Of a stretch of DNA of 64,000 nt, positions 1-8,898 are shown piece by piece (positions within the stretch are counted from its first letter, which is position 1; every line of letters starts with the position of its first letter). Origin of the DNA: Desulfofundulus thermosubterraneus DSM 16057 (GTDB lineage: Bacteria > Bacillota > Desulfotomaculia > Desulfotomaculales > Desulfovirgulaceae); assembly GCF_900142025.1 (NCBI RefSeq), contig NZ_FQZM01000013.1, positions 1 to 64,000 of the forward strand, given 5' to 3'. The translations under genes and the position numbers were made by a program. Under the pieces are notes generated by a model that worked only from the letters and a program-made list of their open reading frames with translations, was not told the DNA's origin and did no database searches.

Positions 1-308
1 GGTTTACCGTTTACATGAGCCGTATACCGCCCAATGACCAGCTCAACGGTGGATGTTCCCTTCCTGCCGGTTACCTTCTGCGTTTTCTCGTCCCAGCGGA
101 CCTCGGCCCCTAACGCCTCGAAGATCGCCCGCAGCGGTACGAGGACGCGGCCCTTTTCCATCACGGGCGGCACATCAGAAGCCAGCCTGACGCCGTCAAC
201 CTGCACGTCGATGGTGGCCGCCTGCGCCGGAAGAACATTTCCCCCGGACAGGGCAAAAAGAAACACCAGACATAAGAAAAGAAGTACAGCTTTTTTAATC
301 CCTGGCAT
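1..308 (-). CDS. Copper amine oxidase-like N-terminal (stalk) domain protein, 3' end cut by window
   Basis: The reading frame is open from an ATG with a good ribosome site (GGAGGG, 6 nt upstream) to the window edge, about 102 residues. It begins with a signal peptide (KKAVLLFLCLVFLFAL, cleavage near PAQAA). A stalk domain follows, recognised by 'VQVDGVRL', 'PPVMEKGRVLVPLRAIFEAL' and 'GAEVRWDE'. In this family the domain occurs on secreted or cell-wall proteins of Firmicutes, often joined to a C-terminal enzymatic or binding domain that would lie outside the window. It is therefore exported, but its function is unknown. It lies 44 bp downstream of cobN on the same strand and has its own ribosome site; co-transcription is possible. 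Confidence 0.85.
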   Translation of the reverse strand, partial: MPGIKKAVLLFLCLVFLFALSGGNVLPAQAATIDVQVDGVRLASDVPPVMEKGRVLVPLRAIFEALGAEVRWDEKTQKVTGRKGTSTVELVIGRYTAHVNGK

Positions 309-352
309 TAAAGACCCTCCGTCGCATGATTCTTTATGGTCCACCACGTTGG

Positions 353-3300
353 CTACCCGCCTAGCTTTTCCTTGATTTCCCGCATCTTTGCTCCCCAGTC
401 GGCCACCTCCTCGGCGGTGAGGATGTCGATGGCGCCGCCCTGGAAGTCGCCCTTGATGTCACCCATTTTTTCCTCCAGCCAGCCTTCGATCTCCAGGTAG
501 TGTTCTTTCAATCCTTCCAGCACTTCGGGATCGGCATTCCACAGGCCCCGCTGGTGGGCCTCCAGCAACCGGCGGGCGATTTCTTCCAGCGCCCAGGGGT
601 TGTGTTCTTCAAAGAAACGGCGGTTTTCTTCGTCCAGAATAAAGGTCCTGGTGATGTCGTCGAAGATCCAGTCGTCCACTTCCTGCGTGGTGGCTTCCCA
701 GCCGTAGACCCGTCCAATACGTTTAGAAATGTCCCCGGCGCCTTTATAACCGTGCCGCTTCTGACCCTCGATCCACTTGGGGTTCAAAAGTTTTGTCCGC
801 ACCACCCGCCGGATTTCATCGGCCAGGGTACGTACTTCCACATGCTCCGGTTCCCTGGTATCGCCGTAGTAGGTCCTCACCTCTTTACCGGAGGCCACCC
901 GGGCGGCGGCAGTCATCCCGCCATGGGTGCCGAAGTAGCAGCAGCAACCAAAGAGGTCGTACTCGTCGGTAACCACCTTGTTATAGGTGATGTCCACCGT
1001 CTTCAGGCTGGCCTGCAACTGGCGGAAGGCCTCCTTGCCAAAAATACCCTTGCCGTAGGCGTAACCGTTCCAGTAGATAAAGATATCGGCAAGGTCTTTC
1101 TCCTCTTTCCAGGCCGAAGCGTAAACGGCCAGGTTGACGCCGGCCTGGTAGGTGCCGGGCTTCGAGGCAAAGATACGCAAGGTGGCATCCCGCCAGGCTT
1201 GCGGGTCGTTTTGCCCGTCCAGCTGGGCCAGGGTGTGCTTGCGGACGTAGTTTTGTTCAACAGGCTCGTCCAGGGCGGCCACGGTCTGAATGGCCTCATC
1301 TAAAAGCTCCACGCAGTTGGGGAAGTTGTCCCGGGTAATGCCGGATACCCGCACGGTCAGGTCAATGCGGGGGCGTCCCAGTTCTTCCAGCGGGATTACT
1401 TCGATACCCGCCACCCGACCGTTGGGCAGCCACCGGGGCCTCACACCCAAAAGGTAGAACATCTGCCCCAGGCCTTCGCCGTCGGCCCACATAATGTCGT
1501 TGCACATCCAGTAAAGGGCAATGTTCTCCGGATAGCGGCCTTCATCAGCCAGGTGTTTTTCCAGAATTTTTTCCGCCAGGCGCTTGCCCACTTCCCAGGC
1601 GGCCCGGGTGGGCACCCGGTGGGGATCCAGGGAATAAAAGTTGCGGCCAGTAGGCAGTACATCGTCCCTGCCGCGGGTGATCAGCCCGGAGGGCCCGGCG
1701 GGGATGTATTTCCCGTCAAAACCGGCCAGCAGCGATTCGATCTCCTTAGAACCTTCAATACGCTCGTTCAAATCCAGCACCCGTGGTAAAAGGGCATTTA
1801 CTTCCGGCAAAGCCTCGGAGCAGACAAACTTATCCCCCAGGACCTCTTGAGCAAAACCCGGATCCACTTCCTGTCCCTTTAAGAACCTGCCAATAAAGGC
1901 TTTAACCGCAGCATCAATTTCTTCCAGGAGGGCACCATAGGACTTGCCGTAGCGAAGGGAGAACCTTCCCTGGTCTGCCAAAAGCTCGGCCAGATCCAGA
2001 TTCATGAGGCCGGCCACGGCCCGGCGCAAAGAGACCTTTTCCCCGGCGTCAAAGCGCAGGATGGAGTTGATGAATTCCACCCGCTTTTCCCCCTGCGGTA
2101 TCTCGCCGAAGATGTGCTGCCCGTCCTGGATCTGCGTGTTGCGGATGACGGAGAGCACCGCATGGGCCTTCTCCGCTATAAAGGCAAAATTATGGTGACC
2201 GCCTTCCACGGGAATCTGCTTGTCCAGGTTGGTCTTTTTGATTTCTTCAATAATTAAATGCTCCAGAGTATGGGCCCGGGCCGGGTCGGCCACCCTGGCC
2301 TTTTCGTATTCCTCCAGGTAGCGCTCTAGCTCGGCCAGCTCGTCGTAGAGACCACCCCCGGTCATTACCGTCTGCATGTGGTCCACCAGGGTGGCATAGC
2401 TCCTCCTTTTGGCAATGGTGCCCTCCGGCGGGTTATCCGCGTTGTAGATGTAAAGGTGAGGGAGGGAACCGATGGCTAAATCCGGGTAACACTCGCCGGA
2501 GAGTCCCACGCCTTTGCCGGGCAGGAATTCCAGGTTGCCGTGGGTGCCCACGTGCACTAGGACATCCACGCCAAAGTCCCGCTCCAGGTAGCGGTAGGTG
2601 GCCAGGTACTGGTGCGGCGGCGGGATGTCCGGGTCGTGTAAAATTTTACAGACCTGCCCGTCGCAGCGGGCACCGGCACAGCCCCGCTTCGGCTGCACGC
2701 ATACCACAGCGTTGCCATATTGAACTCCGGTAATGACGATTTTCCCCTCGTGGACCATGGCCGCGGGTACGCCGTTTTTGGCTTCTCCCGGCGGGGCACC
2801 CCAGGCTTCAGTAAGCCGTTCCTTCACCCGCAGAGATAAATGATCAAACCACTGCCGGTACTCTTCTACGGGCATGAGCTTTAATGCCCCGCCCTTGCTG
2901 ATAATTTCATCGGTGGTAGTCCAGCGGAATTCCGAGATGGCCTTCCGGTTCATAATGGTGTCAATTAACTCTTTGCCGCTGGCGGGAACTTCCACGGAAT
3001 AACCCGCTTCCTTCATACGGCACAAAATCCTGGCCACGCTCTCCAGGGTGTCCAGGTTGGCTCCACCGCCCACCGTGGCTTCCACCGAGGCACAGGGGTT
3101 GTTGTGGAGGATAAAAGCCACTTTTCGCTCGTGGACCGGCTTTCGCGCCAGCTCAACCCACCTGGCCACCCTGTTCACCAGGTGCCGGCAGCGCTCTTCC
3201 ACGGGCACGCGGATTTCCAGTTCCCCTTCACGCCTGGCTCCGGCAATGAAAATTGGCTCGATTACCCCTTCAAACTCGGGTAGAGCTATACACCAGGCAA

Positions 3301-4246
3301 TATCCCGGTTTAAACCCTGGGGATCCTCTACCCATTCCTCTACCGTGCGGTAAAAGGAAGTTACCGGCTGGAAGACGGGCACGCCCAGCCGCTGTAAGAG
3401 GGCCATTCCTGAGGTGGCCACATCCTCGCGCAGGAAGTCATCGGTTCGGGTGCGGGCTTCCAGAAAGAAGGAGATCAGCTTGACCATGGCCTTGATACGG
3501 GACCTTCCGTCCTGAGCTAAGAAGTACTGGCGCACCACCTCACCGGAACCCTTCGTACCCAGCCCGTCATCTTTCAGGGAGTAGCAGAAGGCAGGGATAA
3601 CCCTGAACCCTTTTTCCTCCAGGAGGCGAATTAACAAGTTCTCCACAGCCAGGTTACCGTTTACCCAGTTGTTGCGGGCAAAGAGCAGGCCCACGGTGGG
3701 AGCGGAAGCGACCAATGATTCGGGCCAGCCGGCTTTACTGAGGTATGTCTCGTACCAGGACAGGTAATCTTCCACCGTAGCAAAACAACCAGAAGCGGCC
3801 GGGTGGTAAATACCCTCCCAGGGGAAGGTAAGCGGCTCGCTGTATTCCAGCCGTTCACCCAGAACTTCGACAGCCAGATACCGGAGCATGTGGGCAAAAT
3901 TTTCTTTGCCGCCCTGAACTATATATGTGTAGCATCTGGAAACCACATCCGGCCCCACTGTTGAAAGGACCCACAAAGCCGGATCATGGGCCACGCAAAC
4001 CACGGGCCTGGCCAGTCGTTTTACCGTCTTTTCCAGTTCATCCCAGACAATTTCTGCCGCTGAACGGTAAAGGAAAATCAGGTCGGCCCGGGCCATGTCC
4101 TCGAGGGCTTCAGTGAGATCTTCCTTACCCTCATCTAAAAAGCGGGCCGAGTACACCTTAACCTCCAGCACGTCCCTGACCAGCTCCGCGGCCCGCCGCA
4201 TAGTGGTGGTGTGGCTGTGCCACATCACGGCGGTAATTTTCTTCAT
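353..4246 (-). CDS. cobN: CobN-type chelatase large subunit (cobaltochelatase / Mg-chelatase H family)
   Basis: About 1297 residues, the usual size of CobN/BchH. These proteins bind the tetrapyrrole and insert the metal with AAA+ I and D partner subunits, using ATP. The family signature GTHGNLEFLPGK lies near residue 563, followed by YNADNPPEGTIAKRRSYAT; the C-terminal part carries DPHRVPTRAAWEVGKRLAEK and ENIALYWMCNDIMWADGEG. I start at the ATG of MKKITAVMWHSHTTT because GGGGGGA lies just upstream; an 18-residue extension has no such site. CobN classically acts in the aerobic B12 pathway, which is odd for an apparent anaerobe, so the metal and tetrapyrrole substrate are open. ChlI- and ChlD-like partners are encoded at 12.7-15.8 kb. 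A leader with a small ORF and a terminator precedes the gene. Confidence 0.92.
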   Translation of the reverse strand: MKKITAVMWHSHTTTMRRAAELVRDVLEVKVYSARFLDEGKEDLTEALEDMARADLIFLYRSAAEIVWDELEKTVKRLARPVVCVAHDPALWVLSTVGPDVVSRCYTYIVQGGKENFAHMLRYLAVEVLGERLEYSEPLTFPWEGIYHPAASGCFATVEDYLSWYETYLSKAGWPESLVASAPTVGLLFARNNWVNGNLAVENLLIRLLEEKGFRVIPAFCYSLKDDGLGTKGSGEVVRQYFLAQDGRSRIKAMVKLISFFLEARTRTDDFLREDVATSGMALLQRLGVPVFQPVTSFYRTVEEWVEDPQGLNRDIAWCIALPEFEGVIEPIFIAGARREGELEIRVPVEERCRHLVNRVARWVELARKPVHERKVAFILHNNPCASVEATVGGGANLDTLESVARILCRMKEAGYSVEVPASGKELIDTIMNRKAISEFRWTTTDEIISKGGALKLMPVEEYRQWFDHLSLRVKERLTEAWGAPPGEAKNGVPAAMVHEGKIVITGVQYGNAVVCVQPKRGCAGARCDGQVCKILHDPDIPPPHQYLATYRYLERDFGVDVLVHVGTHGNLEFLPGKGVGLSGECYPDLAIGSLPHLYIYNADNPPEGTIAKRRSYATLVDHMQTVMTGGGLYDELAELERYLEEYEKARVADPARAHTLEHLIIEEIKKTNLDKQIPVEGGHHNFAFIAEKAHAVLSVIRNTQIQDGQHIFGEIPQGEKRVEFINSILRFDAGEKVSLRRAVAGLMNLDLAELLADQGRFSLRYGKSYGALLEEIDAAVKAFIGRFLKGQEVDPGFAQEVLGDKFVCSEALPEVNALLPRVLDLNERIEGSKEIESLLAGFDGKYIPAGPSGLITRGRDDVLPTGRNFYSLDPHRVPTRAAWEVGKRLAEKILEKHLADEGRYPENIALYWMCNDIMWADGEGLGQMFYLLGVRPRWLPNGRVAGIEVIPLEELGRPRIDLTVRVSGITRDNFPNCVELLDEAIQTVAALDEPVEQNYVRKHTLAQLDGQNDPQAWRDATLRIFASKPGTYQAGVNLAVYASAWKEEKDLADIFIYWNGYAYGKGIFGKEAFRQLQASLKTVDITYNKVVTDEYDLFGCCCYFGTHGGMTAAARVASGKEVRTYYGDTREPEHVEVRTLADEIRRVVRTKLLNPKWIEGQKRHGYKGAGDISKRIGRVYGWEATTQEVDDWIFDDITRTFILDEENRRFFEEHNPWALEEIARRLLEAHQRGLWNADPEVLEGLKEHYLEIEGWLEEKMGDIKGDFQGGAIDILTAEEVADWGAKMREIKEKLGG

Positions 4247-4263
4247 GAAATCCCCCCTATCGC

Positions 4264-4420
4264 AAAATAAAAAAACCACGAAGACCGGCTTCTCTTTCAA
4301 AGAAAAGTCATAGCCTTCGTGGCTTTTACCGTTCGAATTTTTACCTGGTTAGATAGCCTCTCTTAAAAACCCGACGACTTCGGTCGTCTTACTCTTACAA
4401 AACATTATTGCCCTAAATCT
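4264..4420 (-). promoter_or_regulatory. cobN leader: small ORF followed by conditional terminator
   Basis: Between the promoter side and cobN lie, in transcript order, an 18-codon ORF, a short conserved stretch (GGTAAAAGCCACGAAGGC), and a terminator. The terminator has arms CCACGAAG (at 4315-4322) and CTTCGTGG (at 4276-4283), an inner hairpin, and a U-run over 4264-4275. A near-identical leader stands at 10.46-10.61 kb and a diverged one at 16.56-16.73 kb, each before a chelatase-region transcription unit. The design suggests attenuation, either by leader-peptide translation or by a ligand-binding RNA. I do not recognise it as a known riboswitch class. Confidence 0.65.
4349..4405 (-). CDS. 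Leader peptide of cobN (18 aa, uORF)
   Basis: An ATG-initiated 18-codon ORF ending in TTEVVGFLREAI and TAA. The upstream ribosome site is weak (AGGG). The same C-terminal peptide, TTGVVGFLREAV, is encoded at the equivalent place in the duplicated leader near 10.55 kb. Conservation of the peptide could simply reflect recent duplication of the DNA. The stop codon falls about 30 nt before the terminator stem, a spacing that would let a ribosome influence folding. Translation is inferred, not shown. Confidence 0.4.
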   Translation of the reverse strand: MFCKSKTTEVVGFLREAI

Positions 4421-4451
4421 ATTCTACATTAATTAAGAAATTCCTGCAAGC

Positions 4452-4691
4452 TTACGGCGATAGAATTTTTTCTATAGCCTTAAAAAGTGGACGGGTAATT
4501 GCCTCAATCCCCTTTGTGACATTTGGTATGGGTAACTGCAAGGCCTGCCCCAAACTTAAAGTGATTCCGATGGCAATTAAAACGAAGAAGGCTATTGTTT
4601 CGCGATAAAGTTTCTGTCTGAGTAACCGCGGCAGCTCTATAGCGATGATAACCGCAAAGCCGGTTAAAATAAGCAAAACATTTAATAACAT
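4452..4691 (-). CDS. Small two-segment membrane protein of the ger operon
   Basis: 79 residues with two hydrophobic segments (about residues 2-20 and 30-50) and an amphipathic tail with SLGQALQLPIP and a terminal PLFKAIEKILSP. GAGAGGGG precedes the ATG. It is the last gene of the gerB-gerA-gerC operon, 50 bp after gerC, on the same strand. Short membrane proteins of this kind are often found at the end of germinant-receptor operons (compare the small GerD/GerX-like accessory subunits), but I cannot assign it to a named family. An accessory role in the spore inner-membrane receptor is inferred from position only. Confidence 0.75.
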   Translation of the reverse strand: MLLNVLLILTGFAVIIAIELPRLLRQKLYRETIAFFVLIAIGITLSLGQALQLPIPNVTKGIEAITRPLFKAIEKILSP

Positions 4692-4741
4692 CTTGCCCCT
4701 CTCCGCATAATGGTTCCGATATTTGGATTCAGGATATCATT

Positions 4742-5953
4742 TCATGGAGCCAGAAACGGCGGCTTGCCGGTCATCCCCATACGTCGAATATGGGCAACTA
4801 CCTGGACACGTACCTCAATGCCCGGAAAAATTTCCGGCCAGTCTCTCTTAATTTTCTTCCATTCCCGGGGGAATTTACGGCGGAACGCCTCTCCGAAGCC
4901 GAAGGCATCGGAACCCAATTCCTGTGCTTTGTATACGGCAGCCATTACTTCATTACCGATAGCCGCAGCATGCAAACGGTCCAGTTCCTTAATCACCTCC
5001 GGTTTAGAGGTATCAAGGGGTCCTTCCACCTCAACGAGGTTACCTTCTTCCCGGATTTTTACCGTCATAATGATTCCATCTTCTGTTATCTCTGGTTCAA
5101 TCTTGGCATTGGCGCGTAGAATTTCTATGGTAGCCTTTTTACCCTCCTGGCCGGGGCAGGGAAAAACGATTTGCCCCCCTTTTACCTCGTTGAGTACCCA
5201 TAAAAGTCCACGAGTTTCGGTTTCATCAAGAAACCCCACCATACGGTCATTACGGAAGAGGGCAGCCCCGGTAAGCCGGAGAGTTAAGGGTGGTTCGAGG
5301 GCTGCTTTTTCACCCTCCCTGACCTGTGCCGCAGGGTTAAAAGCTGCTTCAATTACACCTGCATAAGGTTCCTGCCCTTCCAGGCTTAAGGTCTCCAGAA
5401 ACCGGGATAGAGGAACAGGCGCAAATCTGGAAGTTTGCCCTCGCCAGCGTACGATGTCGTCTATGCGGAGTGCCGGTACAGTAGCATGGGGGTTAGGGAT
5501 ATCGAGTATTTTTGCCGGATCCCCGCGGGCAACGAAGACCATCGTTAAACCATGCCGGATCTCCACGCTGCGTTTTAAAAAGTCCAGCACCCCGCCCACA
5601 CCTTTTTCAGCCATTGCTTCACTGAAAATAAGGGTACGATTCTGGGCGAAAAACAGCCGCCGGGATGATTCACGGGAAATCTCGCGCAGCGCATCAAAAA
5701 TGGTGGATCCGGTTCCCTCGTAGTTGCGGTAAGGCTTGGCAGCAATACTGGCCCCGGGTGTAATCCCTCCCCGCTGTCCACCTCCGAGTACGCGCGGATT
5801 AGGAACCTGTGCAATGAGACGGATTTTCCCCTGGGGGCCACTATCGATGGCCATGGCCATAACATAACCGAGATCCTCTACTTCCCGCAGGTCCCAGCAA
5901 CCGGCGTTTAAGCAAATAAGTAAAACAAGAATAATCAGCATGCGGCGTTTCAA
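4742..5953 (-). CDS. Ger(x)C family spore germination lipoprotein
   Basis: 403 residues. It starts with a lipoprotein signal peptide (LIILVLLICLNAGC, lipobox cysteine near residue 19) followed by WDLREVEDLGYVMAMAID, the usual GerC N-terminus (normally xCWDxxExxxxxxxxAxGID). The length fits the C subunit of GerA-type germinant receptors, a lipoprotein on the outer face of the spore inner membrane. The TTG start overlaps the gerA stop as TTGA, with GGGGGGA upstream; an internal ATG five codons on is possible. Translational coupling to gerA is likely. The germinant cannot be read from the sequence. Confidence 0.93.
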   Translation of the reverse strand: MKRRMLIILVLLICLNAGCWDLREVEDLGYVMAMAIDSGPQGKIRLIAQVPNPRVLGGGQRGGITPGASIAAKPYRNYEGTGSTIFDALREISRESSRRLFFAQNRTLIFSEAMAEKGVGGVLDFLKRSVEIRHGLTMVFVARGDPAKILDIPNPHATVPALRIDDIVRWRGQTSRFAPVPLSRFLETLSLEGQEPYAGVIEAAFNPAAQVREGEKAALEPPLTLRLTGAALFRNDRMVGFLDETETRGLLWVLNEVKGGQIVFPCPGQEGKKATIEILRANAKIEPEITEDGIIMTVKIREEGNLVEVEGPLDTSKPEVIKELDRLHAAAIGNEVMAAVYKAQELGSDAFGFGEAFRRKFPREWKKIKRDWPEIFPGIEVRVQVVAHIRRMGMTGKPPFLAP

Positions 5954-7599
5954 ATCGTCCCCCCCTGTGGGTGCCGGTCTGGTGGTTCAGGTTTAAGGCC
6001 GGATGCCTGCCGTTTCCGGTTGTTTTCGGAGAGTTCTGCAGGACGCCTGCGCATCATCCATAACGGTGCTCTGATGAAAAGATCTTTCCAGTCGTCATGG
6101 TGAAAAGGGGTTAATCCGGCCAGGTACGGTAACCCAACGGAACGCAACCCGGCGAGATGGATCAGGACAGCAAGCATTCCTGTGGCCACGCCGAAAAGAC
6201 CCAGCAAGCCGGCCAGGAACATCATTGGAAAGCGTAAAATGCGGATGGAAATGGCCAGATCAAAGGAGGGCGAGAGAAAGGAGGAAATCCCCGTTAAGGC
6301 CACCACGATAACCATCAGCGGCGATACTACACCTGCCATTACCGCTGCTTCACCGATTACCAATGCCCCAACAATGCTTACTGCCTGACCTACCGCCCGG
6401 GGCAGACGTACACCGGCTTCCCTTAAAATTTCGAAAGCAATTTCCATCACCAGTGCTTCCACCACGGCAGGGAAAGGTACCCCCTCACGTGCGGCAACGA
6501 TGTTTAAAAGAAGCCTTATAGGAATCATTTCCTGATGGAAGGTAGTCACAGCCACATATACGGACGGGAGGAGAAGGGAAACGGCGAAAGCGCACCAGCG
6601 CAAAAGGCGAATGAAAACACCCAGGATAAAGTGGTGGTAAAAATCCTCCGGACTCTGCATATGGGCTACGAGTTCACCCGGCACAATTAGGACAAAAGGT
6701 GTATTTTCAGTGAGTATGGCTACCCGTCCTTCAAGCAGGTTGGCTGCCACCCGGTCCGGTCGTTCGGTAGTAATGGCCTGCGGAAAAGGAGAAAGTGGAT
6801 GATCCCGCAACAATTCCTCCAGGTAGTTTGATTCGAGAATACCGTCAATATCGATACGCTTAAGCCTCTCCCTGACTTCGGCAACCAGTTCCGGCGCAGC
6901 CAAGCCCCTGACGTACCCCACCACAACCTGCGTGTGGCTGATCCGGCCCAGAACCATGCTTTCCAGTACCAGGTTTGGCGTCTTGAGCCGCCGTCGCAGA
7001 AGGGTAATGTTGGTATGCAAAGCTTCGGTAAATCCCTCACGGGACCCCCGTACCACCGCTTCTGTCATCGGTTCTTCCGGAACACGGGTTTTAAACCCGG
7101 CGGCCTCCAGCGCCAGGCCCTCTGATTCACCATCCACCAGAAGAACGACCGAACCTTCCAGAACATGATCGATTACCTCGTGCAGGTTGACACACTTTTT
7201 GACCACGTCCACGGGAAGGGCAACACTTAAAATTTGATCCAGGAAGGAACCCCGCGCTGGTTTAAATGGCCTGTAATGGATCATCAATGGTTTGAGCAGG
7301 TTTTCGTTTAAAAGTACCCGTTCTACCATACCCTCCAGGAAAATTGCCGCCGCTTCCCCGATGCCGCCTCCTATTTCAAACTGCCGGATAATAAAATCCG
7401 GACAATAACCGGATATTCCCTTCAGGCGCTTGATGTTGGTCGCCAGGTCAGCCTCGATGGGAATACGCTCCAGATCATATTTTTCCACGACGGCCTGGTG
7501 AATCCAATCCATGTCATCCGGGCCGGTGTTTTTTCCCGCCGCTTTATACGCATAATTCCGGATCAAATGGTGCAGCTTCTTTACAACGCGCTTTCGCAC
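5950..7599 (-). CDS. GerA family spore germination protein (receptor A subunit)
   Basis: 549 residues, typical of GerA/GerAA. A soluble N-terminal part (about 1-320) contains DFIIRQFEIGG, VLLVDGESEGLALEA, TRVPEEPMTEAVVRGSREGF and TPNLVLESMVLGRISHTQVVVGYVRGLA, all typical of this family. It is followed by a membrane part with about five segments including SVYVAVTTFHQEMIP and SIVGALVIGEAAVMAG. The GTG start has GGAGGA about 10 nt upstream. It acts in the inner spore membrane with the B and C subunits encoded on either side; gene order is B-A-C. Confidence 0.95.
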   Translation of the reverse strand: MRKRVVKKLHHLIRNYAYKAAGKNTGPDDMDWIHQAVVEKYDLERIPIEADLATNIKRLKGISGYCPDFIIRQFEIGGGIGEAAAIFLEGMVERVLLNENLLKPLMIHYRPFKPARGSFLDQILSVALPVDVVKKCVNLHEVIDHVLEGSVVLLVDGESEGLALEAAGFKTRVPEEPMTEAVVRGSREGFTEALHTNITLLRRRLKTPNLVLESMVLGRISHTQVVVGYVRGLAAPELVAEVRERLKRIDIDGILESNYLEELLRDHPLSPFPQAITTERPDRVAANLLEGRVAILTENTPFVLIVPGELVAHMQSPEDFYHHFILGVFIRLLRWCAFAVSLLLPSVYVAVTTFHQEMIPIRLLLNIVAAREGVPFPAVVEALVMEIAFEILREAGVRLPRAVGQAVSIVGALVIGEAAVMAGVVSPLMVIVVALTGISSFLSPSFDLAISIRILRFPMMFLAGLLGLFGVATGMLAVLIHLAGLRSVGLPYLAGLTPFHHDDWKDLFIRAPLWMMRRRPAELSENNRKRQASGLKPEPPDRHPQGGTI

Positions 7600-7641
7600 A
7601 GAAAGAACATCCTCCTTTTTTAATAGCCCCGCAAGTAATGG

Positions 7642-8745
7642 TCATGCTTTCCTGGTGGAAATATGGCGAATACCGGCTGTAATCAAAAGAAAAATGGTGA
7701 TTATAAAATTAACAAAGATAATGGTTAAGGGGAATACTTCCCCGGAAAAAGCAAACAACTCGGCAATATTCTCCCAGGCCTGTACCGCGAGCGCCATCAT
7801 TATGGCCATGGAGGGTAAGATTAAGGGGCGATAGTCTTTGACGTTGAGCCACTGCGCCAGGCCAAGCACTCCGGCGAAAAAGAAAGTGGTTAACTTGATC
7901 AGCATACCCGCCACCCAGATCATCATGAAAAGAGCATCCTGCCGTTCCAAAATCGGTAACGCCTCTAATTTAATCAGCCGGGCCATATTGAAGGTGGGAA
8001 AAAGAAAACAGGCTGCCTCTGTTGGGCCTACTAATCCAACTGCTCCGATAACCACCATCTCCATAGCTATAAAAAGGATTAGAATGGCCAGGAAGCTGGT
8101 CTTAACCACTTTTTCTTTATTATCTATAAATGGGTAGAGCATCAGGAGCACCGCGGTTTCCCCAAACCATCCACCGGGTGGAATTGCTCCCAGCAATATT
8201 GGGCCCAACCCGTTCTCCAGAGCAGGAAGGAAGCGCCATATTTTAATATCTTTTATAATTAGTAAAACCACTAATACCATCGTTGCCAGTACTACCGTCA
8301 GAACGATAGAGCTCATCCGGCAGATTACCTCAAGCCCGCCATAAGCCGCATAAACGGCAAGCAGAGAAAGAACAAGCATAAAAACAATAGGTGGCGTACG
8401 CGGCATGTAGGAGGAGCACATTAGAGCAGAAAATTCTTGCAATACGAAATAACCAACGTAGAAGAAATAAAAGAGGTATACAAATCCCACCACCTTACCC
8501 GGCACCTTGCCGAGAATGAGTGGCGCATACTGCACAACCGACGCATCCGGAAATCGCCGGGCCAGGCTGACGGCTGTATAAACCTGAAGACTACCAAAAA
8601 AACAGGCTATGATTACGGAGATCCAGGCATCCTGCTTTGCGTGCTTTGCTGTAATGGCCGGGACGAATAAGATGGCTGTGGCCAAAACAATACTCACCTG
8701 ATATACCATAGCCTGGTAAGCCGATATTTTTCCTTCTTCACGCAT
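7642..8745 (-). CDS. GerB family germinant permease-like protein
   Basis: About 367 residues with ten predicted membrane segments, in the amino acid-polyamine-organocation superfamily fold of GerB/GerAB. Family features are KISAYQAMVYQVSIVLATAI at the N-terminus, KHAKQDAWISVIIA, SSYMPRTPPIVFML, AAYGGLEVICRMSSI, and LMLYPFIDNKEKVVKTS. I use the ATG giving MREEGKISAYQ; a TTG six codons upstream (MGEVGP...) is an alternative, and neither has a strong ribosome site. It is the first gene of the operon, 42 bp before gerA. A second, orphan GerB lies at 53.2-54.4 kb. Confidence 0.92.
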   Translation of the reverse strand: MREEGKISAYQAMVYQVSIVLATAILFVPAITAKHAKQDAWISVIIACFFGSLQVYTAVSLARRFPDASVVQYAPLILGKVPGKVVGFVYLFYFFYVGYFVLQEFSALMCSSYMPRTPPIVFMLVLSLLAVYAAYGGLEVICRMSSIVLTVVLATMVLVVLLIIKDIKIWRFLPALENGLGPILLGAIPPGGWFGETAVLLMLYPFIDNKEKVVKTSFLAILILFIAMEMVVIGAVGLVGPTEAACFLFPTFNMARLIKLEALPILERQDALFMMIWVAGMLIKLTTFFFAGVLGLAQWLNVKDYRPLILPSMAIMMALAVQAWENIAELFAFSGEVFPLTIIFVNFIITIFLLITAGIRHISTRKA

Positions 8746-8898
8746 CGGTCCCACTTCGCCCAAACCAGGTCTGACCCGGAATTTTTACTTACTGCCAGCA
8801 TTTATTCTTGCTTTTATCTCGTTTACCTATGCAAAAAAAAAGGCCGCATTCCGGCATCTCAAACCCGCGGACAAATGGAAATATAGAACCAGGACCAC

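Noticed and set aside
500-1303. Long plus-strand open frame opposite cobN
   Set aside because: It is antisense to conserved CobN motifs, has no ribosome site and no family resemblance; it is a codon-bias shadow.
4310-4400. GTTCGAA with flanking stems, like a tRNA T-arm
   Set aside because: No acceptor, D or anticodon arms can be formed; the motif is part of the cobN leader.
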